From Pestalotiopsis fici W106-1 (taxonomy: Eukaryota > Ascomycota > Sordariomycetes > Amphisphaeriales > Sporocadaceae): a stretch of DNA of 64,000 bases. The stretch's first letter is position 1. Each line of letters opens with the position of its first letter. The stretch is taken from assembly GCF_000516985.1 (NCBI RefSeq), contig NW_006917099.1, positions 1,442,685 through 1,506,684 on the forward strand, in the 5' to 3' direction. The position numbers and the translations under genes were made by a program. Below, piece by piece: positions 21,885-33,331 of this stretch. The notes under the pieces are model-generated. The model saw nothing but the letters and a program-made list of their open reading frames with translations. It had not been told where the DNA came from and made no database searches.

Positions 21885-23544
21885 GATGATATCCAGTATT
21901 GATCATTAATGACAATCATGCCATTCATGAAGCAACTTTGTGTTCATAACAGTCCAATGATATGACAATGTTCAGGATTTAGAGGATTACTCTTGGTCGT
22001 TTTCAAGTCCAGCATGTTGTGCAAAATCTACAGAATATCTAAATTTGAACATGCGACTGGGCCTCCAAGCCACTTACGATTGTCCGCTATCATCTAGAGG
22101 TGATTGTTGACAAGACAGAATCGCGGCATAGCCTCTAATGACCAGTGCTGATGAAGAAAGATCTGCGAGCAAGACTATAGTCGCTAGGTTAGAATCCGTA
22201 AAGTATCATATCAGCCAATGCCACAAAGGAAGACCAAGGGTAGAAACTTGTGTTTGGCCAATCCTACAGAGCCCAATATATCTCAACAGCATCCTATTAT
22301 CAAGTTCATGAATTGATAGTGGAATAAAAGTTGATTTTCCCGACAGAAATGGTCAGATTTCTTTGACTCAAGGGCAGCGAAACAGTTCGAATGCTTGCAG
22401 GGTTTCTTTCATTGAGCTGGCGACACTTGGCTACCACATTCTTGTCCCGGCTCGAGTGAAGAAAATGCCTATCTAATGTGCTCAAGATGCTCTGAATCGT
22501 GTGTATCATTATTGTCGCATAAGCCTTTGTCAAGTCTGCTGAAGGTCTGATGATTTTGACGTCAGGTTTAGAAGTCAGGGCACAGTGCTCATGTCATCCC
22601 CCAAACGAGTTGAAACATTAAATTCTATGCCAGCTTGGGTTCAATGACTGATTAAAAATCATCTTGACCCAATCCTTCATGACATGCGCCAAGTATATTT
22701 CAGAAAGGGGGTCACTGACATGTTGTGCTTGATCATATCATGCAAATACTTGGCATTTCGCCTCATATGCATAGCCTAGTCACCACGTTCCCATAGCCTT
22801 GGCAAATGCAAAAGGGTTTGCTTGTGATTAGAAATCTATGATATGATAATATTTGTAAAGCATTCATATTTAGCAAAGACGAAGACGGCTAAAATACTTC
22901 CCGATTTGTCTTCTTTTCAACATTTCCATTTGCTCAGTCGTACATCACAATGTCTCGAACACTCAACATCGAAATATACCCTGTCAGTTTTTATTTTTAG
23001 GATTTCCATGTACGACTAAAGTCTTTCCTCCATTGTTGAATATCGAGACTAGATTGGATGTTGATCATGGCAATCGATGGTGTGTTGACCATGGCAACAG
23101 AGAAGGAATGTGTAACAAAGGGTGGTGTCACTAATCTTAAGACGCAACCTCATCGGGAGCAGTTCAATAAAGAGCTGCAATACTCCATGGTCCAATGTGT
23201 TCATCATGAAATCAAAAATTTGGAGCCCCAAAAGACAGTTCAATATGTAGAATTGGGTCAACATGCCTGTTCTTTGAGGCAACCCCAGCCCATACAGTGT
23301 GAGGAGAAGTTGAGCCGACAGAGATGCCCTGTTTGAACAATAGTAAATCCTCGAGGCAGCGTTACATTCTGTTGTTCGCACAGTGTCACATTCCCTGGCC
23401 TCTCGAATTGCCTGCATCTTCCATCCTTCAGCTCTGCCAGCGCATCTTTGAAGACTTCAGCCGCACCTATATCCCTGCTGATAATATGTGTCGCCAAGAT
23501 CCTCATGTAAAAGCTACAACGAGGAAAAAGACTGTTACACAACT
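21885..23544. other. intergenic region, 1.7 kb
   Basis: Moderately AT-rich and without a supported gene. Overlapping short frames on both strands at 23058-23608 have some protein-like composition (a minus-strand frame at 23258-23542 and a plus-strand frame at 23324-23608), but neither joins cleanly to the gene that follows. An ATG in good context at 22950 opens only 11 codons before a possible donor. An upstream exon of the CorA-like gene could lie here. Confidence 0.35.
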
Positions 23545-25400
23545 ATGGAGCCCCAGGAAACTTTTCAAGTCAAGCATATTTCGCCATTTACAGTCATGGA
23601 AGAGTTGAGCGATGCCGACTTTACCTCTGTGCCGTTGGATGAACCAGGCTTTTTTGAGGCCGCAACAAATGAGCAGGTATCTGCTGATGGATTGCTTTCC
23701 CCGCATGAACCTGCGACGCTGATATTCCAATACTCAGGGCGAACATGTATCCCGACACGGCTCAATCAATTGGTCTGATTTTGATGGATTTCTTGACCTC
23801 AAAGTGAGTGCCGATCATGACCGTTGGCTCTAATTGTGTTCTGAATCATACAGGGATCATACGAGTTTCCAGTAATGTCGGAAGCTGTCAGAAATAACCG
23901 GCCTTCGCTTCGAGTCATGTAGGAATATGTTGTTGCCTAGGCATTTCCAGTGCTAATGATCCAAGCAATGTACCTCTGGGAAAGTCTTGGGACAAAATGA
24001 ACATGACCAGAGATGATTGGGACCGCCTGCAGTCAAAATTTGAGCTTCACGAGTCGACAGTCTACACCATTGTCGATTTGACGGGCGCTTTCGCCACCTA
24101 CTTTTATAGGGCAGCCGACAGCTCTCGTTCTGTTGAGCGCATCAGTCAAGTTGCCAAACTACATGTAAACTTGATGCAGCATTGATAACATATCAATAGA
24201 AATTGTCATTAAAGTTGCAAACAAGATCACGATTGGGTACGAGGCCCTATCGCTGGCGTTTGACCTCAAGACATTGGCCACTAGAGTATTGCTCCACGGT
24301 GCCATGCCGCCGCAATGGAAGGATATTGTCCGACTCTTGTACAATTCTCTTCACTTGTGCCCTCATCCACTGTTGCTGCCCGTGTTGGTGTTTGCAAGTC
24401 ACCGCAGGAACATGGAGCGTTACCGAACCCACATTGACAAGTCCATCCTGGCGCTGGAACAAGAGACGGGCTTTGGCGCGTCTGGATTCTTAGTCACGGC
24501 CTCCAATGCAACCTCGGGCCGGCAGGACTTTCACATTGAGTCGGCCCTGGTGCGGCTCCAGTCTCAGCAGACGGAGCTGGCTACCGTCATCAACATTTCG
24601 CGGTACAGTGAAAGTTTGGCCAGCTTCCTCATCGATGCAAATATTCAACTGAGCGCAGCTCTGGGTTGGCAAGACCATGCATCCGTCATGAAGGCCGAGG
24701 ACGGGGTTTTGCACATGCTTGTCTTGGCACAAAGTCAAGCAAAGACTTCTACGAGTGTGATACAGTCTCTCAAGGAACGGGTGCAAAGTCAGACAAATCT
24801 GGTGAGTTTCAATGCCTGATTAAAGGCAATGTCTACCCACTGACATTTTCGTAGATCTTTAGCTTGATATCGTCTGAAGAAAATAGAATCAGCCGTCGCG
24901 TGGCCGAGGAGAGCGCCAAGGTTGCCATCTCGAGCAAGCGGGATAGCATGGCCATGAAGACAGTGGCGGTCCTCACCATGATATTCTTGCCTGGGACATT
25001 TGTAGCAGTAGGTTCTGGTTCACCGGTGGAGAGCGTTCTCGGATTGACGTGGCAACCGTAGGCGTTTCTGAGCATGCCGCTTTTCGAGTGGAATGCCGAC
25101 ACTGGAGCATATCCTTCCTCTACTCCCTTTCAATGGGTATACTGGGCCATAACTCTACCGCTAACAATTTTACTCATGGCCGGCTGGCGGGCTTGGTGGG
25201 CGATTGAGGAGAAGTCGTGGCGATTGGAGCTCAAACAAGCCGAGGCGCAAAATCGACAGAGATTATCGGCGCGACCAAACACGGGGCGTACAAGCGCACT
25301 GGCGCCTAGGCTGTCTGATGTATCGGACATATCTATGGAATCGCGATTGGTACGATGGCAAGATCTGCGCCTGCGCAATCTCATAGCTCGAGGCCGTTGA
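23545..25400 (+). CDS. fungal CorA-like membrane protein (putative divalent cation transporter)
   Basis: Seven exons (23545-23676, 23738-23803, 23854-23918, 23966-24164, 24226-24801, 24855-25007, 25062-25400) join without a stop to 509 residues. Introns are 47-61 nt and the shortest has a clear GCTAAT branch site. The C-terminal half has the CorA layout: a long cytosolic helical part, then two membrane helices (about 378-398 and 421-443) separated by a short loop with M-P-L-F-E-W. The G-M-N selectivity signature of true CorA magnesium channels is not present at the end of the first helix; instead one reads F-L-S-M-P, as in the divergent fungal branch, whose transport role is unproven. The C-terminal tail is Arg-rich and cytosolic. 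The first ATG is uncertain: 23488 is in frame and would add 19 residues. Confidence 0.8.
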
Positions 25401-25876
25401 GACGCGTCTCACCATATTTTCTTTTCTTTTAGCGTCTGTTTCAGCGAGCGACACTGCTATTTTTCTGGATAACAAGACGCGTCGCTAATAAAAGTATATT
25501 TGCTTTTTTCTTTTTAAATACATATTTTTTTTTCGGGTTTTTAGTCATTCCAGTGGAGGCAATTAGTTAAAGCTTAAAAACACTTATGCTAAATATGGGA
25601 TAAAGGTAAATCAAGCCTGTGCGCGACGATAAGTGGGCACCGTTATGGACGGCAGAGTATATAAGACCAGCATACATTGGCAATACTTAAAATCTAAAGA
25701 CTTGTCTCTGGTTTTGCGACACAGGGCCGCATATACCCAGCCTATACTCTAAGCATACCCACATTTTGTGAAAAGAGACAAACCTGCCAAAACATTGTTT
25801 CTTGTTCCGGCATCATGAGCGATCGGTCCGCAATCCATCTCGAGTATAATCTGTGGGTCAAGAGTATAGGCTAATC
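25401..25876. other. intergenic region
   Basis: Contains T-rich tracts (about 25495-25550) and no supported gene. Its end holds ATG 25815, a possible alternative start of the next gene if a very short 32-nt intron (25853-25884, GTGGGT...ACAG with a GCTAAT branch word) is spliced. Confidence 0.35.
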
Positions 25877-27615
25877 ATGTACAGAATCTCTGAATCCGTA
25901 GTGGGAAACCCGCAAGTCAACCACTTTGGTAAGTCGTATATCTGGATCATCATGTATTTGCACAAACTCACTAACCCTCAGTCAATAATGCTGTTGAAAA
26001 CGCCGGGGTCAAGAGCCTTCATGGTTGGCACTTTGGTTTGTTCACCGGCACCCGGCACCATCAAGCTCCTGACACTTATACGGTTAGGACCGATTCCGTA
26101 TGCCAACGACGGCTGGATCCCCCCTCGTATGTCATATTAATACGTGAGATAAATGACTTGTTACCAATAGATAATAGGTCAAGTTGCCGCTGCCGAGGCA
26201 GGAACAGCTATTCCCATAGTTAGCAACAATGACAATGCAGGTGCGCATTCCAGGATCCGCGGATGAGGCCAATCCGTGACACTGATAACAATAGATGATA
26301 CGCGTCCCCACGATGCCGAAGTCCTCTCACTACTCAACCCTGGTGTGTAAGTGAGCAAGTCTCTGATCAGATGGGGTTCATTTTGATTAATATCGGACCT
26401 AGCTGCTGCATTGATCTTGATGGTCGTGGTACAATGTGTGGTGTCACCTTCAAGAGCCAACCCTCTGTGTGTGCACATGTCGGAAGAGGATCTCCAAAGA
26501 CACGGCTGATATCGTGTAGCTTCGACGTCATTATCGACAATTCCACCCCGGAGCCCGTATGTACACGGTCTCCTAGGACAACAGTATTGCTCATGCTAAC
26601 ACAATATAGTTGTCAGTGTTCGACGCGCCATGATCTCCGTCCCCGAGCGCCTTGCCGGCTTCAAGTAGGTTATGCCATGACACGGACAAAAGACACACGA
26701 AGCTCATGACTTATAGTGCGTTGAAGCATGTAGTCTTGAACAAGATTTGGCGCAACGCCTCGTTTCTCAAGGAGCCTGGGTCAGTCTGGATACTGTGTGT
26801 TGGACATGTCGCATGTGCTGAGACGATATATAGACGAGGTCCTCGCGGCGGAATAATTGACGAGTACGCTACCGCTCTCGAGTATCTTGCGTATGTAAGT
26901 CCCAGAATATGGCTGATACACTTTCGACTAATACCGCATAGCGCGACCGATGCCAAATTTGCCGCCAGATGGGGAACCCTTTTCCACCGCGAGGTGAGAG
27001 CTGCAGGAAGTGTTCTTTGGCACTTGATCGACTGACCATTTTCAGGGTGTGTTTCGCCTGAGACCAGCACGTGAAGAATATCAGGCCGACTTGCCAAGAG
27101 GTCAGCGACCAGCGTCCAGTATGCAGCCAGACACCCGGATCCACGACCCCTTGATCAAGCCTTCCGTGTCTACGGGATACGATTCTGGCTCGGATACACC
27201 CATCGTCACTCAAGCACGTCGAGTTAAACGCGGTGGCCGTACTCGGCACAGCCCCAGTCCAGTTGAATCTCCCGATCGACGTCAGAGTAAAGCGCAAAGA
27301 CAACCAGCTGCTTCTGCCGGTCGCAAGCGTATTGTAAGTCTACCCTGGCGACAGTCATGAACAGGCGCAAGACAAGAGCTGATAATGAAACAGCGAACCA
27401 ATTCCGCCGATGGTACGACTCCCTCGAGAGCGATCTTGCTAGATTCCAGTCCCTCGCGTTCAGAGCGTTCCTATCGGCCAATATTGAACACAGCCAATGC
27501 CCGGCACTGCACGAATACGATCACGGTTGGAGGGAATCAATCAAATTCGTCTCGAGCTGCCAGCGTCTCGAGTACTGAGCCAACGGATAGTGATGCATCA
27601 TGGGCTCAAGGCTGA
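25877..27615 (+). CDS. eleven-exon orphan gene, function unknown
   Basis: My model has exons 25877-25928, 25982-26097, 26171-26240, 26295-26346, 26403-26560, 26610-26664, 26717-26779, 26834-26890, 26942-26993, 27046-27333 and 27394-27615, giving 394 residues. All ten introns are 49-73 nt, and every join keeps frame, which is hard to get by chance. Residues 1-235 look globular; a conserved-looking part includes V-R-R-A-M-I-S-V-P-E-R-L and A-T-D-A-K-F-A-A-R-W-G. The last 150 residues are Ser/Arg/Pro-rich and probably disordered, with basic patches. There is no signal peptide or membrane helix. I recognise no family. The N-terminus is the weak point: an alternative uses ATG 25988 in another frame with intron 26127-26177 and rejoins the same reading of exon 3. 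Confidence 0.5.
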
Positions 27616-28151
27616 TGGGTGTCCAAGGCTAGTAGGTTGATGTCACCAACACTTCTATATCTCCCCCAACAGTCAATGCCACAGGATCTCTTAGTTTCGT
27701 GGGGATCGAATAGAAGAATCAAGTCAGGGAACATGTCACAGTTGGGTTCATCAAGAACGAGTGCTTATTGTACGATCGAATTGCCACTGTATTGAAATAT
27801 GAACTTTTCCTGTAGTGTACCTGATTCAGGCATGTTGAAAACTTCTGCGGCAACAAGGCCGAATACTCCCAAGGGAATGTTCAAGCTTTTTATGCGCCTG
27901 TCCTGCTCTCAAATTCATTGTTTGATCCCGCTCTCGACAATCTAATCAAGGTCAGTCCATGGTCTTCATTATGGGACTTGAGCGTTGTTCACCTTCCATC
28001 TTAGACTTCGTCTTGCTCATTGATATCATCATCGTGATGCTCGGCCTCGGTTGGGCCGGGGCAGGGGTGAAATTGGCGTGCTGCTTGCGTGGAGCCCCAT
28101 TTGATGGGGACGCCATTGTAGTAAAAAGGAACATCCATGGCGATGCCCTCT
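27616..28151. other. convergent intergenic region
   Basis: The 3' flanks of the orphan gene and of RLI1 meet here. No coding frame or repeat was recognised. Confidence 0.4.
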
Positions 28152-30199
28152 TTAGCTGCTCTTGGTTGGGTCCTCCAAGAAGAAGAAGTTGCCGCTCAAC
28201 TTTTGCTCTTGGTCCAGTTGAGAGTCCAGCTTGTTGATACGAGGACGGTAGTTTTGAGTGTCACGACGGAAAGTGACATCCAAGGCCTTCAAGAACTTGT
28301 TGCAACCAGTAAGGAGAGACTCGGGCTTGTTGGCGTGGGCGTCGATACCGGGCTGACCGTCAAAGACAATGACACGGTCGGCAAGGTACGTGGACATGAT
28401 GAAATCGTGCTCGACAACAAAAGCCGTCTTCTTGGTGTTCATGATCCATCGCTTAATGACCTTGGAGGCCACGATACGCTGCTCAGAGTCCAGGTAGGCA
28501 CTGGGCTCGTCAATGACGTAGACATCAGCAGGCTTTCCGAGAGCCAGGACAATGGCGACACGCTGAAGTTCACCACCGGACAAGTTCTTGACGTCCTGGT
28601 CAATGAAGCTGTCCAGTTGCAGAGGCTTGACGACCTCGGTCTGGAACTGGGGAAGGAGGAAGGCGGTGCGGATCTTCTTGAAGAAGAGCTGGCGGACGGT
28701 TCCCTCAAACTTGGGGTTGATGGTCTGCGGCTTCATGGAGATGGACATTTCGGGCATCTTGGCGGCACCGTCGGGCTTGAGCGCACCTGCCAACATCTTA
28801 CAGAAGGTGGTCTTTCCAGTACCGTTCTCACCAAACATGACAATGATTTCAGAGTCAGTAAAGTCACCAGCGTCAATCTTGAGGTGGAAGTCGCCCTGGG
28901 TCTTTTCCATGGTGGGGTACTTGAAGGCGCGCGACTTTTCGTTCAGGTACTCGTCTGCGCTTTCGGCCATCTTGAAGGTCAGGGACTCTTCACGGAAACG
29001 CAAGTTCTCAGTGGGAATGTAACCGTCGAGGAAGATGTTGATACCTTCACGGACAGAGTAGGGAAGGGTAACGACACCGTAGACACCGGGCTTTCCGTAC
29101 AAGACGCACACGAAATCACTAATGTAGTCAAGAACACTCAAATCGTGCTCAACAACAATAATGTAGTTGTCGTCCCGGATGAGAGATCGGATCATGGTAG
29201 CAGCCTTTAGTCTTTGCTTGATATCAAGGAAAGAACTAGGCTCGTCAAAGAGGTAAATGTCCTTTTGCTGAACACAAACGAGACCAAGAGCAAAACGTTG
29301 CAACTCACCACCAGACAGGTGGGAAATGTCACGGTCGTAAATGTGTCTCAGCTCCAAAACGTCGAGGACGGCATCGAGGTTGCCCATGCTGGCATCGGCC
29401 TGCTTGGCAAAGATGGCGCGGACGCTGCGCTCGGTACCACGGAAGGCCTTGGGGATCTGGTCGACATATTGGGGCTTGACGACGGCGTGAAGATCATCCT
29501 CGAGCAGCTTGGTAAAGTAGCTCTGCAATTCAGAACCACGGAAGTAGCGGATGACATCAGCCCAGTCGGGGGCATCTTCGCCCAATCGGCCCAAGTTGGG
29601 CTTGAGCTTACCGGCGAGGACCTTGAGCGCGGTACTCTTTCCGATACCGTTGGTTCCTACGAGACCAAGGACTTGACCGGGACGGGGAGTGGGCAGACTT
29701 TTGACTATGTCAGACAAGGTCTCGATCTGGGGACAAGAAAGGATCATGTAGCTTACCGGTGAAGCTTGAAGGTGTTGGGACCGTATCGGTGGGTGACCAT
29801 GGAATCCAGGTTGGTCGGCAAGTTGATAATGTTAATGGCACCAAAGGGGCACTTTTTGGGGCAGATACCGCAACCAACACATCTGGAGGTATCACGTATT
29901 AGCGACCCATATATCTTGTCATGTACGGCAGGGTGGACCAGAGGCCAGACATGGAAAGAGACAACTTACAGCGACTCGGAAATGAAAGCAAGAGAAGAAG
30001 CCGGAGAGACCTCAATACACAGCTTTCCACTGCGGACGACGGGACAGGACTTGCGACATTCCTGCTTGCACTTCTTGGGCTTGCACTTGTCACTGCTGAC
30101 AATGGCGACACTATGGGCAAGTGGTTAGTTGGCATTTGCGCACTTTATTTCCTTGGGTATTTCCTTGTCGGGTTCGTACCGAGTGAGTTTGTCGGCCAT
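28152..30199 (-). CDS. RLI1: ABC protein RLI1/ABCE1, ribosome recycling factor
   Basis: Four exons (30199-30180, 30110-29970, 29882-29757, 29697-28152) encode 610 residues, the normal length. The N-terminal domain carries the cysteines of two [4Fe-4S] clusters, one set in [15 protein letters not shown] and the other in [12 protein letters not shown]. Two ABC domains follow, with Walker [10 protein letters not shown] and G-E-N-G-T-G-K-T-T and two L-S-G-G-E-L-Q-R signatures. There are no membrane segments. The protein splits 80S ribosomes after termination and also works in initiation and ribosome export; it is essential in all eukaryotes. The intron 29756-29698 must be spliced to AAAAG|T; an earlier CAG would give only 30 nt and insert a nonconserved segment. 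The 20-nt first exon is unusually short. Confidence 0.97.
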
Positions 30200-32104
30200 G
30201 GTGAATGGTGGCGATGATGGGGTATGGCTCGAATCGAAGAGGGTCGTGAGTTTGGTCGGTCGCTATCACCAAATTGTGTATGTCCTCTTGGCTGGGAATG
30301 TCCCGGAGACTGATCGAGCGATGCTAGAAAATTTTCGAGCAAAGTCGAAGGGGGAGAGACGTCGTCGCAGATCAACTGGCAGTTTCGGGGAACGACGATC
30401 AGTGGTTTGGTTCAGGCCACGAGCTGCTAAAACTGGTGCTTGACCCCTCCATCTCGAGCCCCGCTCCATTCACCTTTCTGCCCAGTTTCTAGAGCCCTAG
30501 CACTAGGTTTGGGCGCACTGAAAATTCGGATTCCCACATTTAGTGCAGGGCGCAGGCTAAGCGATGAATAATAGACCCTAAATGATTCGTCAAGCCACAC
30601 TTGAGCCACATTTTGACGTAGTTCCCCTGCATGCTTGGAGAGCATAATTCCATGACGATGCATATCATAGAGGTCAGAACTCAGCATGCATACTTGCATA
30701 AAAAGCAGCCTTTTAAGAGAGAGTCTGCACAAACATCAATTACTTCTTGCTGTGCCGTCGTTTGACCGCTCAGTAATCACTTGCAGTCATGAGAATATGG
30801 AGGTGAGTTACGAGTGACCAACCCCTTCGAAAGATCCAATATTTCTCTCAATAGCCAACGAAATCAACCCCGCTACCAATTACACATCAAGCAAAGTCCA
30901 GCGGAGCGCCAAAGATCAGCCACTAGCACTAGCACCTTCATATCCTAGCCACCTACGTGGTATAACAGCGTCTATACCCCTCATATATTCACCAGCAAAC
31001 CAATCATGTGTTGTGATATTTAATCTCTATACTTGATGGGTTGATTCGTACCTTGATTTGTTCCTTCAACTCGTCCCGCTTGCTCAAGTGTCCAGCTTCA
31101 CAAGCCTGCTCACAATTGGAACCACGAGCCGGGAAAATCATCACGAAAGAATGGCAAATACACAGATCCAATTCGACTCATGGTGCTCATCGTTCACAGC
31201 TATCCAACTAATGTGCTAGCCTTCATATCCTTACGCGGACCTATGCTTGGAGCCGCTGCCAAAGCGTCTTTATCCAGAAGCAAAGGAAACCTGGACATAT
31301 AGAGGCGGCTGACATGACCGCCGATGAATTAATGCATTTCATTTACAGACTTTACAAGAGTACAAGTCCAACTTGCTCGTACATCCAGGGTCCTGTGCTA
31401 TTCTTGGGTCTCGAAGATGTGCTTTCTCTCCGCAAAATGGGATACTGACCGATTTGCCCTCCACAAATGCTCTCCCTAGAGAATTTTGCAGGCAAATTGG
31501 GAGATTTCCGAAAGCTGTATTACATTAATTGGGTTGATACCCAAAAGATCCTGTGTCCAGGCCTTGCAAGGTCGCCAACATAGGGTCACCTGGCTATGTT
31601 TCCTGTTCGGCATCATTATCTGCTGTTATTTGGAAGCGTTCTTTCGTGAGAGCAACAGAATGTGCATTGGTTCAATCGTCAATGTGCAGTCATCGTTATC
31701 CCATCTAGTATCTCGTCACATCATTCACAAGGGTGCAAAAAATGTTTAAGTTTTCTGTCTTCTTCTTTTCTTACACGCCCTTCTCCAAAGGACACCCTGT
31801 GCTTGGCAGTAACACTATCAAATGCAATGCGAGTTCTAGCTGGATTTTATAGGAATCAACGTAGCCTCAATCCAGTCTGATTATCCGTTTTGCTTTGCCA
31901 CTCAACCTGTAGCCAGGCCTCAAAAACAACCGCTCATATTTCATTCCCTCATTCCCTCAGTGGCACAATTATGACACCTTGAGAGCCGCCTTCTCCTTAA
32001 ATGCAATGCAGTACTTCCCCGAGTATGGAAGTCTACCGAGGCGGTGATATCAAGCCGTTTCCTCTCTTGCATCAGTCCGTGTCCGAGTCTGACTCTTCGT
32101 TGAA
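30200..32104. other. long intergenic region, 1.9 kb
   Basis: Promoter of RLI1 and 3' flank of the BTB gene. At 30789-30948 a two-exon frame of only 35 codons can be drawn with good splice sites, but it has no recognisable product. Other short frames (31486-31749) lack features. No repeat or tRNA was recognised. Confidence 0.35.
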
Positions 32105-33331
32105 CTACAGGGCCTCATCATCGTGAACCACATTGGCCATTGCATTCGAAAACATGCTTTCAAATTCGAATGCATTGAGACCCTCGGCTGTTGAATACAT
32201 GGACTGAAGTATTGCCAATGGTATAGAGTCGTACTCTCCACTCCTCTCCAGAGTGTTGTCTGTTTGGGTCCCTATTGCAGTTTTTGTGGTGCAATTCTCA
32301 TGAAGAGATGTGTGATCTTGCCATAGCGTGTTTTGAAAGTCTACAACGAGCTCCTGAGCCGTCTCGGTGATATCTTCTGCATTGGGCAGCGGCCATAGGA
32401 AATTCACGGTCAAGTTTCGAATCATGTGGCCCAATGTGTGCGCCTGGCAATTTAGTCGATCCTCTCTCACAGGCTGATTGCAAAGATACAGACCAGTGGG
32501 ATCAGCATCGTTCATTAGAGCATTGATCGCATTGCGAGTTGGCGTTAAGATGCTGTTTATGTCGTTCAACCGACCGAGGCGAATGTGGTCTAAGAGAGAT
32601 ATGATGTCAGTCTGGCTCCAGTACCCAAATCTATTGCTCTGAGTCTTACCTGCAACGCCGTCGGGCTCAAGAACATGGCGAAATAGGTGATGGTTGGGCT
32701 CAAGATGCCAGGTCAAGTAACGGAACATAGTCTGGTACAGTTCCAGATGGCCGAATTCGCTAGCAATCCACATCGACTTCTCAAGCCGCTCATAAAAAAT
32801 GGATGTGTCCCTGGATTCCTCTTCTGCCTCCCAGGACATCAGCAAATTACACCATTGTGCCATGAATGGTCGGAAATGTTGTGTCATTAGGTATTTATTC
32901 GCAAGAACGACCAATGAGTACACATCATCCACAAATTTGCCCTCAGGACAGTCTTCGCGACGTTCTTTGTCAATGTCCGCATAGATTTCTTTGAGACTCC
33001 CATGTGCACGATGGAGCAGCATCTGCATGGCCTTGGGATCATCTTCAGTGAGTTCGATAGTTGTCTGGGTAGCCTCGCGGAAATTGCCAAAAAGCATTGC
33101 CTCCATGACTGGAGACGACCGTGCCAGAGACCTAGAGCAAACGCGAAAGGCCATTGCTTCCGTGTGTTGATGATCTCCATTGGCCTTGATCTTGCACTTG
33201 TGCTTGCCGACAAGCAAGATCAGATCACCGCGCTTGTCAATGTCAATGGTGGCGACAGAGGGCTGGTACAGAAATGCGCATCGCGAGGGTTCGACCTCCA
33301 TCGACATGTCTAATTCGTCATTGGATGCCAT
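32105..33331 (-). CDS. BTB/POZ domain protein
   Basis: Exons 33331-32650 and 32589-32105 give 388 residues; a 60-nt intron (GTAAGA...CTTAG) divides a frame that is open even unspliced, and removing it is preferred because its sites are canonical. The start is the methionine of M-A-S-N-D-E-L; an in-frame extension to 33640 looks like untranslated sequence. The BTB fold spans about residues 35-160, with the typical D-L-I-L-L-V-G...F-R-V-C-S-R-S-L-A-R-S-S-P-V-F/M...F-R-E-A. Such fungal proteins are dimeric adaptors, possibly for CUL3 ubiquitin ligase, but no kelch, MATH or zinc finger is fused here. No target can be named. Confidence 0.82.
   Translation of the reverse strand: MASNDELDMSMEVEPSRCAFLYQPSVATIDIDKRGDLILLVGKHKCKIKANGDHQHTEAMAFRVCSRSLARSSPVMEAMLFGNFREATQTTIELTEDDPKAMQMLLHRAHGSLKEIYADIDKERREDCPEGKFVDDVYSLVVLANKYLMTQHFRPFMAQWCNLLMSWEAEEESRDTSIFYERLEKSMWIASEFGHLELYQTMFRYLTWHLEPNHHLFRHVLEPDGVAGKTQSNRFGYWSQTDIISLLDHIRLGRLNDINSILTPTRNAINALMNDADPTGLYLCNQPVREDRLNCQAHTLGHMIRNLTVNFLWPLPNAEDITETAQELVVDFQNTLWQDHTSLHENCTTKTAIGTQTDNTLERSGEYDSIPLAILQSMYSTAEGLNAFEFESMFSNAMANVVHDDEAL

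Noticed and set aside
22950..22985. ATG in good context opening 11 codons (M-S-R-T-L-N) before a GTCAGT
   Set aside because: No acceptor or downstream exon could be joined to it convincingly.
23258..23608. Overlapping protein-like frames on both strands upstream of the CorA-like gene
   Set aside because: They contradict each other, have no motif and do not splice into the downstream gene.
23919..23950. 32-nt intron ending at TTTCCAG in the CorA-like gene, or an internal stop at this site
   Set aside because: Using the next acceptor (23965) gives a normal 47-nt intron with a GCTAAT branch site and keeps the frame, so the gene is intact.
28137..29210. 357-codon plus-strand frame opposite RLI1
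   Set aside because: Antisense shadow of the conserved ABC domains.
30789..30948. Two-exon frame of 35 codons with canonical splice sites (GTGAGT...AATAG)
   Set aside because: No recognisable product and too short to exceed chance; would need transcript evidence.
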